A stretch of DNA of 64,000 nt, taken from positions 260,779 to 324,778 of the forward strand of contig CAWFFV010000027.1 of NCBI GenBank assembly GCA_963814985.1, written 5' to 3'. Below the pieces are notes generated by a model that was not told the origin of the DNA, searched no databases, and was given only the letters and a program-made list of their open reading frames with translations. Source of the stretch: CAWFFV01 sp963814985. Lineage in GTDB: Bacteria > Chloroflexota > Ktedonobacteria > Ktedonobacterales > Ktedonobacteraceae. The translations under genes and the position numbers were made by a program. This document shows, piece after piece, positions 1 through 13,104 of this stretch (its first letter is position 1; the number at the start of each line of letters is the position of its first letter).

Positions 1-1553
1 TCCGCAGAATCCAGTGAGGCAATAGTTTCTTCCCGATTACGACAGATAACAGCACGCCGATAATTGAAAATATTACGTCCGGTGTGGAGAGTGTAGGCCA
101 CATCCGGCAATGAGATCTCTTTATGCGCTTTGAGGTGTGTAGCAAGATTACTGGTTAGCGTTTGCAGGGCCGTCTCGGTTTTAGCGGAGAGCAAGAGCAA
201 TTGCCAGGGACGTGAGGGACCTGATAGCTCACGCTCAGGAGCTTCCTCCAGTATCATATGTACATTGGTGCCACCAAGACCAAATGAACTCACACCCGCA
301 CGGCGTGGTGTACCAGAGCTATCCCACTCACGTAAGTGCGTGTTGACATAAAACGGGCTATTTTCCAGATCAATATCCGTACTGGTGCTCTCAAAGTTGA
401 GGCTGGGGGGTAGTTGCTTATGCTGTAATGCCAGCGCTGTTTTTATCAAGCCTGTGACGCCTGCTGCTCTATCCAGGTGCCCAACATTTGGTTTAACCGA
501 GCCAATCGCGCAGAATTGCTTCTTCCGTGTCTTTGTTGCAAAGGCTTTCATCATCGCCGCCAGTTCCACCGTATCGCCCAGCTCGGTCGCAGTACCATGC
601 GCCTCAATGCAACTGATAGTCTCTATATCCACACCAGCCTGACCCAGCGCCTCGGCGATGACACCCGTTTGTCCGTCCAGGCCAGGTGCAGTGTAACTCA
701 CACGCTGGCTACCATCGTTATTGAATGCGGAACCGAGCACAACTGCGTAGATATAATCGCCATCCTCAATAGCCTCTTGATAGCGTTTGAGTGTGACAAC
801 GCCAAGACCATTCCCCATGACACTGCCGCGCCCACGAGCATCGAACGTGCGACACTCTCCATCCGGTGAAAGAATACCACCCTCTTCGTAGAGATAACCA
901 CTAAGTTGTGGGAGCGTGATTGCTACTCCACCGGCCAGAGCAATATCACATTCATAGTTCAGCAGGCTCTGACAGGCCAGGTGAACCGCTACCAGCGAGG
1001 TTGAGCAGAAGGTCTGCACTGCGAGACTAGGACCACGCAGATTGAGTTTATAGGAAACCGTAGAGGCTAGCGAGTCCCGGTCATTGCCGATAGAGACTTG
1101 CAGCCGACTCACATGATTTATCACCTCTGGATTAGGATAGATATGATCAAGCAGATAGGTACTGATGGCCGAACCTGCAAAGACACCGATCGAATCTTGA
1201 TATGTCTCTGGGCTATAGCCTGCGCACTCTAAAGCTTCCCACGCACACTCAAGAAACAGGCGATGCTGGGGGTCCATAACCTCTGCTTCACGAGGAGTAA
1301 AGCCAAAGAACGAGGCATCGAAACGCTCTATATCTTCGACGATCGCACCAGCTTTGACATAGTTGGGTCGCCGTAACAGATCTGGATCAGTGCCAGCAGT
1401 GAGCAATTCTTCATCGCTGAAAAAACGAATGGCCTTGACTCCTCCAGCAATATTGCGCCAGAATGTCTCGACATCCTGGGCACCTGGGAAGCGGCCTGAC
1501 ATACCGACAAGTGCCAATGCTGTTTCATAAGAAGGATTGTTTGTCATAGCCAT
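1..1553 (-). CDS. Type I polyketide synthase, N-terminal part (KS, start of AT linker); runs off the left edge
   Basis: The reading frame is open from ATG at 1553 to base 1 (about 517 codons). It encodes a complete ketosynthase: GRFPG near the N-terminus, active-site Cys in TFCSTSL, first His in EAHGTATELGD, second His in NVGHLDRAAG, then the GTNVH motif before the KS-AT linker. The KS performs decarboxylative Claisen condensation on the chain delivered by the preceding module. An in-frame ATG two codons downstream (1547) is an alternative start; a GAGG lies just upstream of 1553. Only one base separates this start from the stop of the preceding PKS gene, so the two are translationally coupled and probably consecutive in the assembly line. 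AT and later domains lie outside the window. The KS belongs to the same subgroup as those at about 5.0-6.3 kb and 51-52 kb. Confidence 0.93.
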   Translation of the reverse strand, partial: MAMTNNPSYETALALVGMSGRFPGAQDVETFWRNIAGGVKAIRFFSDEELLTAGTDPDLLRRPNYVKAGAIVEDIERFDASFFGFTPREAEVMDPQHRLFLECAWEALECAGYSPETYQDSIGVFAGSAISTYLLDHIYPNPEVINHVSRLQVSIGNDRDSLASTVSYKLNLRGPSLAVQTFCSTSLVAVHLACQSLLNYECDIALAGGVAITLPQLSGYLYEEGGILSPDGECRTFDARGRGSVMGNGLGVVTLKRYQEAIEDGDYIYAVVLGSAFNNDGSQRVSYTAPGLDGQTGVIAEALGQAGVDIETISCIEAHGTATELGDTVELAAMMKAFATKTRKKQFCAIGSVKPNVGHLDRAAGVTGLIKTALALQHKQLPPSLNFESTSTDIDLENSPFYVNTHLREWDSSGTPRRAGVSSFGLGGTNVHMILEEAPERELSGPSRPWQLLLLSAKTETALQTLTSNLATHLKAHKEISLPDVAYTLHTGRNIFNYRRAVICRNREETIASLDSA

Positions 1554-1554
1554 C

Positions 1555-4500
1555 TTACCTCGTTCGTCCAGTTTCACGCATTCGCAGTTTGAGATTTTCC
1601 CGACGTCTTTCACCTCGTCCGATCTGTTTCTCAACAAATTGCGTCTTTCTGCCTTGCTCAATATAGTTCGCTATAGCGCTTACTGAAGGCGCTTCATAGA
1701 GCACATAGGTTGCAAGCGTCTCTAGCTTGAAAGCTCTGCGCAAGCGCGTCATCAGATCAACTCCAGTCAGCGAATTGCCACCTAGATCAAAGAAATTGTC
1801 GTTGACACCTATTGGTGTAATACCAAGCAGTTCTTCCCAGATAGCTATAATCTGTCGCTCCGAGTCGCTGCGCGGTGGTACATAGGAACTGCTCACCACA
1901 GGGCGCGGATGCAGTGTCTGACGTTCCTTTTCCAGGACAGAGGTTGCAGTGATGGATCGGCTAAGCTCGACTAATGAGGGGAAGTCCTGCGAACAGATCA
2001 CCACATTAGAGGCCTGACAGGAAAGGACTCGCCGTAACGCCTCTGTACCCTCCGCAAAAGAAATACCAAACTTCTTGCGATGTTCTTTGAAAAATGCCCG
2101 TGACTCCTCGCCAAATCCCATCAATCCCTCGCCCCAGGCATCCCATTGCCATTCGCTCCAATTGATAGAGACAGTCAGAGCACGCCGCAATCCCTGTCCT
2201 CGCGCATATGCATCCAGGAAAGCATTAGCTGCACAATAGTCGACCTGACCAGGGCCTCCTGTAATGGCGCTGATCGATGAGAACAACACCAGGAAATCCA
2301 GGGGAATATGTGCCAGCACGCGTTCCAACATCAGGGTTCCCTGAACCTTGGGTGCCAGCACACGAGCTGCGGCTTCTCGCGTCTTCAACTGCATCAAGCC
2401 AACGCCCGGTACACCAGCCGCATGGATAACACCATGTAGTTCGCCAAATGTGGCAAGGACCTGCCGAATAGCTGAGTGCATTTGCACCGCACTGCTCACA
2501 TCGGCTGTGATTACCAGCACTTCGCTTCCAGCTTCTTCCAGTTCCAGCACCTGACGAATCTGCTGCCCAGTGCCCGATGGATCTGCCTGTGACTCCAGAA
2601 TAGCAGGCCATCTATCACGCTCGGGTAAGCCTGAACGTCCCATCAGTACCAGTTTCGCTTTCATGGTACGGGCCAAATAACTGGCCACCGCCAGACCAAT
2701 ACCACCCAGACCGCCAGTGATCAGATACACGCCCCCTTCGCGCAATAGTAGCATGCGTCTTTGCTGATCGTTTACCCGCACCAACTCAAATGTCTGTACC
2801 CAGCGACTGTTGCCACGCAGGGCTACCATGGTATCAACAGAATCAGAGATGATTTCTCCCAGTAATTGCTGTACCAGATCCTCTTTCTGTCTACCATCCT
2901 CCGGTAAACAAATATCAATGCTGCGACACTTGAGCGCAGCATACTCCTGAGGAATCACGCGACAGGGTCCGGTAATGGTCGCTTTCACTGGAGATAACCG
3001 CTCACTACCTGTAACATTCTGCAATTCATTGGAGACGACGGTAATCTCGCAAGTGCTATCAAGCGCAAGGTCGCCCAGTGCCTGAGCCAGTGCAAGCAGA
3101 CTATAAAAGCTCCTATCAAGTGCCTCCTCCAGATCAACTTCGTTCAGTCTGGAGGAAGCTGTGACACTCCACAGATGGATAATGCGGGTCGGCATCCATG
3201 CTTGAGCACGTAGAGTCGTGAGTAGGTTGGTATAATCTTCCCTATGACCCGCCTGGACGCTATAGAGGTGCTCATTCTTTTGAGTGAACGCAGCCCCTGG
3301 TAGTACCATGACCACATCTTGACCACAGGCAGCTAACTGCGCTACCAGCCGCTCACCAATACCACACTCATCACTCAAAACCAGCCAGTGCCCTGCTTGC
3401 GCGGAGGGAGCACATGACATAAAAGGCGGTGATGGTAGTGATTGCTTCCAGGAAGGGAGGGAGAACCAGTCACCAATATCGGGGATGCGCTTTAGCTCAC
3501 CATCTACCCCTATTTTTCGCTGTGTATCGTTTTTTGAGTGCTTCTTCACATCTATCCAGTAGCGTTGGCGCTCAAAGGGATAGGTCGGAAGAGTGAGCCT
3601 TCGCCGTCGCTCATGCGCATAAAAGCCGATCCAATCGATTGGCACTCCCTGCAACCATAGCTTGCCAATGGTGGTCAACAGGCTGGCATGTGCGGATTGC
3701 CATGTCATCTCGAACTGGGAAAGCTGAGTTGAGCTGATCAGCGATAGCCGCTCGCGCTCACAGGACGGATGTTGCTTCACAAACGAACTCAGGGCCTGTC
3801 CAGGTCCTACTTCAAGTAAGACCTGGGTGCTTTCCTGCAAGAGATGCGCAACCCCATCGGAAAAGCGTACGGTCTGGCACATATGCTGCGCCCAGTAGCC
3901 TGGATCAGTCGCCTGCTCTGCGGTGATCCAGGTTCCCGTCACATTGGAGATGTAGGGGATGGTTGGTGGCTGCAAACGCACGGTGTGAACAAGCTCGGTC
4001 AGCGGCTCACGCAGGCAGGAGAGCATCGTTGAATGAAAGGCATGCGTTGTCTCTACCCAGCGATGAGCGATGCCCTGCTCATGCAGGTATGTTTGCAGAG
4101 ACACCATCGCCTCTTCTGGTCCGGATAGCACACACATCGTCGATGTATTGAGAGCGGCCAGGTTGATCTGCTCAGAGAGGTAGGGCTGAACCTCTGTTTC
4201 GGTGAGCGCTACAGCCAGCATACGACCCGGAGCGATGCTGGCAATGAGACGGGCTCGACGGGCCACCAGCGTGAGGGCGTCCTCCAGTGAGAGCACACCC
4301 GCAAGGCAGGCCGACACGTATTCGCCCAGGCTGTAGCCCAGCATCGCCGAAGGACGAATACCCCACGAGATGAGCAGGTGGGCCAGCGCATATTCGAGCA
4401 CGAAGACGAGCGGCTGCGCCAACTCCGTATGCTTGAACCGTTCGTGATGCTCCGACGTCATAGCCTGGGTGTGTCCAAACAGAGCACGCAGGTTCTGTGA

Positions 4501-7500
4501 TGCTCCTGCGGTACTGTGAGCAGGAGTCATCGTTGATGACGTTTTGGCCGAGAGCACCTCAGAGAGATCGAGTCCGAGTTTGGTGTTGAGAATATGCAAA
4601 CAGCGCTCAACCGTCTGGCGGAAAGTCTCCTCCTGCGCATAGAGTTCCTGCACGAGGTCCACAAATGGCTCACCCACCCCAGGAAACAGGAAGGCCACCG
4701 GACGATGACGCTGCGACTGTTGCGCACTATACATTCGGCCAGGATCAGTTGCTTCAAGTGCGGCAATCGCCTCGTGCCGATCACGACACAAGAGCATCTG
4801 CCGATGCTCCCATCTGGCACGTCCCACCTGCAAAGTATAGGCCACATCCGCCAGATCGCTCTCCTCGTGAGTCTGTAGATAGTTACACAGGTTCTGCCTC
4901 GTCACCTGCAATGCTGTCTCGCTCCTGGCTGAGAATACCAGCAGATGCCAGGGACGCGAGGGGCCTGAGGGCTGCACCTCGGGTGCTTCCTCCACGATCA
5001 CATGCACATTGGTTCCACCCATCCCCAGCGAGTTGATCCCGGCTCGTCTCGCCTTGCCTCCCCGCTTCCAGGCTCTCAACTGCGCATTGACATAGAAGGG
5101 ACTCTGAGCAAAATCAATCTCCGGATTGGGGTGCTCATAATGCAGACTGGCTGGTAACTCCTCGTGACGCAAGGCCAGCACTGTTTTGATCAGTCCTGAG
5201 ATGCCTGCTGCTCGATCCAGGTGGCCCACATTGCTCTTGACTGATCCGATCGCACAATATTGCTGTCGATCGGTCTGGCTGCGGTACGCTTTTGTTAGAG
5301 CCGCAATCTCGATTGGATCGCCTAACTCGGTTGCCGTACCATGAGCTTCCACATAGCTGATGCTCTCGGCCTGGACCCCTGCCTGCTCCAGAGCCGTTTG
5401 TACCACCTCAGCCTGTCCTGCCACGCTGGGTGCGGTATAACTGACCTTGAGTGAGCCATCATTGTTGAGAGCTGATCCTTTGATCACCGCCTGGATTTGA
5501 TCGCCATCAGCCAGTGCCTCCGCAAGCCGCTTGAGCACCACCACCCCGGAGCCATCGCCAAATATACAGCCATGCGCCTGGGCATCGAAGGTGCGTACAT
5601 GTCCATCAGGAGACTCCATACCACCCTGCTGGTAGAGGTGTCCTCCCACGGCAGGCACACGTACCGAGACCCCACCGGCCAGGGCCAGATCGCACTCGCC
5701 TGCTCGTAAGCTCTGACAGGCCAGATGAACGGCCACCAGCGAGGTGGAGCAGAAGGTCTGCACGGAGAAACTGGGTCCGCGCAGGTTCATTTTGTACGAC
5801 ACACTCGTCGCCAGTGAAATCTTTATCGTTGCTAATAACAAGCGAGTAGTCATCAACAGATTCTAATATGTGCGAATGGGCCGCCATACCCAGCAGATAA
5901 GTGCTGATATTGGCACCGCCAAAGACACCAACAAGCCCCTCATAGGTCTGTGGATCATAGCCAGCGCGTTCGAGTGCCTCCCAGCTACACTCCAGGAAGA
6001 GCCGATGTTGCGGGTCCATTAATTCGGCCTCACGCGGACTGTAGCCGAAGAAGGCCGCGTCAAAGTGCTCAACATCCTGCAATATTGGGCGTGCCTTGAC
6101 GTAGTTAGGATCAGTGACCTGCGAAGGGTCTACTCCAGCCGCAATGAGTTCCTCATCACTGAAGAACGTAATTGATTCGACCCCATTGCGCAAATTGTGC
6201 CAGAACTGCTCCACACTTGAGGCACCGGGGAAACGGCCTGCCAGGCTGACAATCGCGATATCTTGCTGTCCAACACCCTGGCGTGCCTGTTGGCGGCGTT
6301 GGATCAATACATCACGCTGTTCTTGCTCTTCTTTATCTGGAAGCGTGGGCTGCAAACGCATGGTCAGAGCACTGATAGTAGGAGCTTCAAACAATGTCAC
6401 GGCGGGAAGTTGAACATGGAGGGCCTTCTTTAGCTGTGCCAACACTTGCAAGCCAATCAGTGAGTTGCCTCCCAGATCAAAGAAATTATCATAGAGTCCC
6501 ACCTGCTCGATACCCAGAGCTTGTTGCCAGATAGTAGTGATGATACGCTCTATCGCGCCGTTTGTCAGTGTAGAGACAATATCGACACGCTCTGCCTGTA
6601 CACCATTGCCCACAGGCGGGAGTACATCCCAATCGTTTGAAGTCAAAGCAGCCAGTCTCACCCATTGCTGGATACGAGCCTGCAAATCGCCAGTCGAGGT
6701 GACCAGACGCGTTATATGCGGATTCGCCAGAATGCGTGTGAGAACCTCATGCCCTTCTTGAGCACTTATAGCATAGTCTGCAATAGTGCGACCCAGTTTA
6801 TTCAGACCTCTTTCCTGATCGGAACGCGTCTGCCAGGTTTCCCAGTTAACGCTGATCCAGGGCATAGGCCTGGTTTGATTGTGCCAGCACACATAGGCAT
6901 CCATGAAGCAGTTAGCCGCCGCATAGCCCGCGAAATTCAACCCACCCAATATCGAAGAAATCGACGAAAACAGCAGACAAAAATCCAGATTACGGCCTGC
7001 AAGCACCTGTTCCAGAGCGAACAGACCATATACTTTGGGCTGGTAATGGTGCTCACACTCCTCACGTGTGAGGCTGGCTACCGGGCGAAATGCTGAAGCA
7101 GTGGTAATACCAGCTGTGTGAAAGACTCCGTGCAGATTGCCAAAGAGATCTATCGTTTGTTCAAGCACGTCCTGCATTTGCGCAACATCAGCGACATCAG
7201 CCTGCACAATCAGTACCTCTGCTCCCAGGGCCTCTAGCTTCTGGATCTGCCGAATCATGCGGCTAACACGATCTACCACTTCGTGATCATCCAGCCAGAT
7301 TGCCCACTCCGTGCGAGGAGGAAGTCCCGAGCGGCTGGTCAGTACCAGCTTTGCCTGTACAATGCGTGCCAGATGTTCAGCCAGAACAAGACCAAGCTCT
7401 CCTAGCCCACCCGCGATAAGGTATACACCTCCTGGACGAAAAACTACACATTCCAAGCCAACGGCTTCCAGGCGTGTAGGAAGATAATTCTGCTGCCAGC

Positions 7501-10500
7501 GTCTGCCTACGCGGTAAGCAATCCAGTTCGTGGATGCCTCATCAGCAGATCTCAAACATTCTGCGGTGAGGGCATCTATAAGCTCCCTCTCCTCGGCATC
7601 ACCTGACTCAGGCAACAGCACGTCGATGCTACGACATTGAATATCTGTATGCTCCTGTGAAATGACTGTGCAGGCACCGAGCAATGTAGCCTTTTCTGGT
7701 TGCAACTGCTCCTGGCCAGTCACCATCTGCATATTATTGGAGACCATGAGCACCTGCACTGGCTTCTCGATAATCTGTGTCCCCAGAGCTTGCGCCAGAA
7801 AAAGCAGGCTATAGAAACCACGCTCCTGCATAGTCGAGAAGGAATCCCGTCCAACAACATGTTCACCTGCTTCACTCAAACCCCACAGGTGCAGTATCAC
7901 ATGGGGAAGCAGATCCGCCTTTGCCAGTGTGTGTACAAGCATCTGGTAATCGGCGGCCTCATGTGGACGAAGCGTGAAGTGATGCAATCCTTGCTGAGCA
8001 AACTGATCACCAGCTCGCACACGAATAATCACAGCACCCGCCTGTTCCAGATTGAGTGCGACCTGCTGCACCTGGCTCCATATCATCCAGGAAAAGCAAA
8101 CAAGGCGAGAGTGGTACGTGCTGACCCGGAACAGTGTCTGGTAGAGGAGCCTCTTCCCATGTTGGCAGATAGAACCAATTTGCAATCTCAGCCTTTTTGC
8201 CATCCGCCGGCAGAGAAGGAGAGATTACACGTTTCTCTGTAGTGTCGATCCAGTAGCGCTGCCGTTCAAAGGGATATGTGGGCAATACAATGCGCCGCCG
8301 CTGTTCGCCGGCAGAGAATGCACGCCAATCGACAGCCACTCCCGCCAGCCACAATCTACCCACGTTTTCTAGTAAACAGACGTACTCCGCTTGAGGATGG
8401 GAGGAGGCAGAAAGAAACGCGGGTTGGGCTATCAGGATCGGCAAGATCATAGACATACGTTCGCTGGAGCAAGCGGGATGTTGTTTCACAAACGAACTTA
8501 AAGTTAGACCAGGTCCTACCTCCAGCAGCAGGTGATCTGTCTCTTGCAAAAGATGAGCCACGCCGTCAGCAAAGCGCACGGTCTGGCACATATGCAGTGC
8601 CCAATAGGCCGGATCGGTCGCCTGCTCTGCCGTAATCCAGGTTCCCGTTACATTGGAGATATAGGGTATCTGGGGCTTATGCAAATAGATCGTGTATACC
8701 AGCGTGGTCAGGCGCTCAGACAGCACTTCCAGCATTGTCGAGTGGAACGCGTGGGTTGTCTCGATACGTCGATGAGCTATACCCTGTTGGGTAAGTCGTC
8801 GCTCCACCACTTCAATCTCTTCTACTGGCCCTGCTAGCACACAGGTTGATGGGGTATTGACAGCAGCCAGACTAACATTCTGCTCCAGATAGGCCTGAGC
8901 ATTCGTTTCTGACAACTCCACCGCAACCATTGCGCCCTGAGGTTGTGCTTGAATCAGGCCAGCACGATGCACAACGAGGGTGAGTGCATCATCCAGAGAG
9001 AGCACTCCGGAAAGACAGGCGGCAACGTATTCACCCAGACTATAGCCTAGCATGACTGAAGGGCGAATACCCCACGAGATAAGCAAGCGTGCCAGGGCAT
9101 ACTCGATAATAAAGAGAGCAGGTTGGGCTATTGCGGTCTGTTTGAGTCCGGAAGCAACCACAGACTCAGAATCGATAGCAGATGGATACAACGCAGTCCG
9201 TACATCCAACCCGAAGTGACTGTTCAAGTAATGGCTGCTGTAATCGACAAGATCGCGAAACACGGTCTCTTGTTGGTAAAGCTCTCGTGTTATCCCACCA
9301 TATTGTTCACCCTGTCCCGAAAAAGAGGAAAGCGACAGGGCGAGGTGAAGAGCCTGGGGGCACCAGTGATGTATCGCTCTGTTCAAGCGATGCAACAGCC
9401 TCACGAAGATTTCGGCAAGCCAGCATACGCCGATAGGAGAACGCATTGCGGCCTACCTGTGTTGTGTAGGCGATGTCAGCCAGATCAGCCTCGGGATGTT
9501 GTTTTAAGTAATGCAGTAGATTCTCTGTCGTCTTTTCCAGGGCCGTTTCAGTTTTGGCGGACAGAGTAAGCAACTGACAGGGACGTGACAGGGATACCTC
9601 AGAGCGCTCAGCCGCGATAGTTGGAGCAGATTCCAGCAAGGCATGGGCATTGGTACCCGACCAACCAAAGGAACTAACACCAGCAATATGTATGCCATGT
9701 GGTGATGTCCAGCTGGTAAGTTGAGTTGGAACAGTAATTGGACTGCCATGCCAGGGAATATGAGGACTAGGTTCGCTCAAAGTTGGATGAGGTGGAATCT
9801 GCTGATGTTGTAAGACCAGCACAGTTTTGATGAGTCCCGCAATACCCGCGGCTCCTGCCAGATGTCCTATATTAGCCTTCACCGCACCAATGAGCAGAAG
9901 TTGTTCCGCAGAGCGCCCTTCACCCAGAGTAGCGAGCAGTGCCTGTACCTCAATAGGGTCGCCCAATGCGGTACCAGAGCCATGAGCCTCAACGTAGCCC
10001 ACCTGCCACGGCTCGATATTTGCCTGAGCCAGTGCCTGACGAATCACAGCCTGTTGGGCTAGCTGATTGGGGGCGGTCAGACCATTACTGCGACCATCCT
10101 GGTTAACGGCCGTGCCACGAATGATAGCCAGCACAGGATCACCGTCCGCAATGGCATCAGCAAGCCGCTTGAGCACCACCACGCCACATCCCTCACCGAG
10201 CACAAAACCGTTAGCCGCCGCATCGAAGGGCTTACAGTGTCCATCGGGAGAGAGCATACCCATCTTGCATGCATTCACCACATGCTCCGGCGACACAATA
10301 GCATTGATGCCACCCGATAAAGCAAGCGTACATTCTCCGTTACGTAGACTCTGGCAGGCCAGGTGAACGGAGACCAGGGACGACGAGCACGCGGTATCCA
10401 GACTGAGAGCAGGACCGTGAAAATCGAAGAGATAGGGTAAGCGTCCAGCGGCTATGCTGGCAGCTCCACCCAGGCCAAAGTAAGGATCATCAGCAAAATC

Positions 10501-11313
10501 GTTACTCTGCCGTGCTTGCAGCAGGGCATACTCCTGATTAGTCATCATGCCTACGAAGACACCTGTCGAACTACCAGCCAGCCTGTCAATAGTCAGCCCA
10601 GCACGTTCGAGAGCTTCCCAGGCGACCTCAAGGAGTAGACGCTGCTGCGGATCCATCCTTTTCGCTTCACGAGGAGAAATACCAAAAAAGCGTGCATCGA
10701 AGCAATCGAGATCGGCGATAAAGCCGCCAGAGTTTGTATACATCTTGCCCGATGCGTCAGGATCAGGATCGTAGTAACGCTTGCTATCCCAGCGGTCAGC
10801 AGGTACTTCGCTAATTGCCTCGCCACCACGTTGCAACAGTTCCCAGAATTTCTCCGGGCTATTCGCCCCACCTGGAAAGCGGCAGGCCATACCAATGATC
10901 GCGATTGGCTCCGCAGAGTTCACCAGATGTGACTGCTCCTTGAAGTCAGCGGAGAGAGACATGATATCTCCGCTGTCGCCAACAAGGTAGCGAGCCAGGT
11001 GTACAATATCAGGGTAATCATAGGCCACTGTAGGAGAGAGCTCTCTCCCAAGCCAATCCTCCAGGTCACCAGATAAACCAACCGCGTCCACCGACCGCAA
11101 GCCGTAGCTAGCAAATGGCGCATAGATATCGATATCTGAAGGCTCCAGAGCAAGGCATTCAGCAAGTTTAATAATCAACCAGGTCTGAATTGCCTCTAGA
11201 GATTGTTCCTGTCTGCTCCCCCTGCCCTCTCCATGCAGTTCGTAGGTATTCGTGTTCTCTGGTAGGACAGAATGTACGGAGAGCTTTTCGTTTTGTGAAC
11301 TGGAGGCATCCAT
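1555..11313 (-). CDS. Bimodular type I PKS: ACP-KS-AT-KR-ACP-KS-AT-KR-ACP (three frameshifts)
   Basis: This is read as one gene of about 3,250 codons. In order: loading ACP (Ser in YGLRSVDAV, about 11.2-11.0 kb), KS1 (TACSSSL, EAHGSGT, NIGHLAGAAG; 10.9-9.65 kb), AT1 (GYSLGEY, HAFHS; 9.3-8.35 kb), KR1 (LFSSISS, GYAAAN; 8.2-6.7 kb), ACP (LGGNSLIGL, about 6.5 kb), KS2 (TFCSTSL; 6.3-5.0 kb), AT2 (GYSLGEY, HAFHS; 4.7-3.6 kb), KR2 (DYCAAN; 3.4-2.15 kb) and ACP2 (LGGNSLTGV, about 1.8 kb). HAFH in both ATs indicates malonyl-CoA, so each module should add a beta-hydroxy acetate unit. The frame breaks at about 9320-9324 (T5 on the coding strand where T4 restores FLFSGQG), 8075-8085 and 5815 (one extra base in NDKDF-LATSVSYK). 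ATG 11313 is three bases after the ligase stop. A leading ACP directly after a fatty acyl-AMP ligase points to fatty acid priming. DH and ER are absent. Confidence 0.85.
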
Positions 11314-11316
11314 CGA

Positions 11317-13104
11317 TTATTCATCCCATATATTCAGATCGCCTGATAAAAAGGCTGCACGGCAAGCGCGGCGTTGTAGCTTTCCGCTCGACGTTTTGAG
11401 TACTCCACCTGCTTTCAGCAGCACGATACGGTAGACCTGAATATCATGCTCTTCTGCTATTGCCTGACGGATCGCTCTACTCATGGAACGTGGATTGAGC
11501 AGTTTGCATCGCCCATTAGTGGTTGAGGACAGTTCCTCTGGCGACTGATTGGATGGTTTATAGTGTGAATCGATCTCAGCCAGGACAACAAGTTGTTCTT
11601 CATTGCTTACATCGACGGAAAATGCTACGCTACAACCCTGACGAATGGCAGGATTGCTGCGCTCAACAGTTAGCTCAATATCATGTGGATAGTGGTTGTG
11701 ACCACTCAAGATGATCAGATCTTTCAGACGCCCGGTAACAAAAAGAGTCCCCTGTTGCATAAAACCGAGGTCGCCTGTACGCAGGAAAGGACCTTCGCCC
11801 GCATCGGCAAGATACGCATGGTAAGTAGCTTTGGTTTCTTGAGGATTATGCCAGTATCCCTGCGTTATACTTGGTCCACGAACCCAGATTTCGCCTACCC
11901 GGCGTTCTGGACAGGGCATCATACTTTCTGGATCAACAATGATGACCTCTTGATCTGGAGCGAAGTGTTCATAACCTATAATTCGGCAGGCATTCTCAGA
12001 TGCCATAGGAACCTGCACAGCTTCGTTTCGTTCAAGTGCCGCTCTGTCAAAAGTGCCAGTAACTGGAGGCAAATCAAAATGGCTGGTAGCAAGAATGAGC
12101 GTCGTTTCGGCCATGCCATAGCCAGTCAAGAAAGCTTCTCGACGATATCCACTTGGTGCAAAGGTTGCAGAGAAGCGTGTCATCGTTTCGTGGCGAGCAG
12201 GTTCTCCACCATTACCAGCCACCTGCCAGCAGCTCAGATCGAGCGTTGCGCATTGTTCAGGCGTAATTTTGCGGCAACACAGGTCATAAGCAAAATTCGG
12301 GGCCATGCTCATGGTAGCCCGCAGATCCGAGATAGTGCGTAGCCAGCGAAGTGGGCGCTGTAAGAAAGCCATGGGGGACATCCAGGTCGAAGGAAAGCCA
12401 CCATGCAATGGATAGAAGATGCCACAGACTAATCCTAGATCATGGTAAGGTGGTACCCAGTTCACCAGATGACTATCTGGCGTCTGTCTGCAATGCCGAT
12501 TGAGCATATCCAGATTGTGTTGCAGGTTACTATACGAAACCATCACACCTTTTGGTGCCGCAGTGGAGCCGGATGTATACTGGAGAAATGCGATAGTCTC
12601 ACGAGTTATGGAAGGTTCGCCCCACTCATCGGCCAGGGAGGGCGCAATAGTATCAGTAGCAATCCACTCCAGTTTGTGCGAACCAGGGATATGCGCGAAA
12701 CCGTTCCTCAAACTTGAGAGCATGTCTGACGTTGTTGCAATGAAGTTCGACTGTGTGCTGTCAAGAATAGCCTGGATACGCGGCATCATGCGAATGGAGT
12801 GAGGGGGATAGGCCGGCACAGCTATCGCCCCTGCATACATACAACCAAAGATTGCCGTGATATAGTGCATGCCGGGTGCATGAAGCAGTAGCACAGGTTT
12901 TCCTGTTGCCCCTTTAGATTGCAATAGAGCGCCAAGAGCACGGGCCTGTTGGTCCAGTTCGGCATACATCAGACGAGCTTCTTCTATCTCACCCTGTCGC
13001 AGAAAGGTATAGGCCAGATGATGCGGCTGGTGCTCTGCTCGCCAACGCAGGAGTCCAACCAAAGTCTCTGTTTCAATATGTTGGGCAATTAGCCTCTTAT
13101 TCAT
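11317..13104 (-). CDS. Fatty acyl-AMP ligase (FAAL), lipid starter-unit activation
   Basis: An ANL-superfamily adenylate-forming enzyme that should activate a fatty acid as acyl-AMP and pass it to the ACP at the start of the downstream PKS. Visible motifs are the P-loop YTSGSTAAPKGV, WVPPYHDLGL, GYGMAETT, RTGDLGF and the C-terminal lysine region TSSGKLQR. The WVPPYHDLGL motif and gene context fit FAALs rather than CoA ligases. The frame is open to 13260, but I place the start at ATG 13104 because GGAG precedes it and the 52 residues upstream look unlike protein; from there the enzyme is about 595 residues, normal for FAALs. It stops three bases before the ACP-KS gene, so the pair is coupled. 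There is no inactivating change in the motifs I checked, and this gene is intact although its neighbours are frameshifted. Confidence 0.92.
   Translation of the reverse strand: MNKRLIAQHIETETLVGLLRWRAEHQPHHLAYTFLRQGEIEEARLMYAELDQQARALGALLQSKGATGKPVLLLHAPGMHYITAIFGCMYAGAIAVPAYPPHSIRMMPRIQAILDSTQSNFIATTSDMLSSLRNGFAHIPGSHKLEWIATDTIAPSLADEWGEPSITRETIAFLQYTSGSTAAPKGVMVSYSNLQHNLDMLNRHCRQTPDSHLVNWVPPYHDLGLVCGIFYPLHGGFPSTWMSPMAFLQRPLRWLRTISDLRATMSMAPNFAYDLCCRKITPEQCATLDLSCWQVAGNGGEPARHETMTRFSATFAPSGYRREAFLTGYGMAETTLILATSHFDLPPVTGTFDRAALERNEAVQVPMASENACRIIGYEHFAPDQEVIIVDPESMMPCPERRVGEIWVRGPSITQGYWHNPQETKATYHAYLADAGEGPFLRTGDLGFMQQGTLFVTGRLKDLIILSGHNHYPHDIELTVERSNPAIRQGCSVAFSVDVSNEEQLVVLAEIDSHYKPSNQSPEELSSTTNGRCKLLNPRSMSRAIRQAIAEEHDIQVYRIVLLKAGGVLKTSSGKLQRRACRAAFLSGDLNIWDE

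Noticed and set aside
477..869. Plus-strand open frames opposite the PKS and NRPS genes (also, for example, 7700-8242, 11683-12342, 33906-34448 and 52923-53552)
   Set aside because: They are antisense shadows of genes with clear domain motifs and show no motifs of their own.
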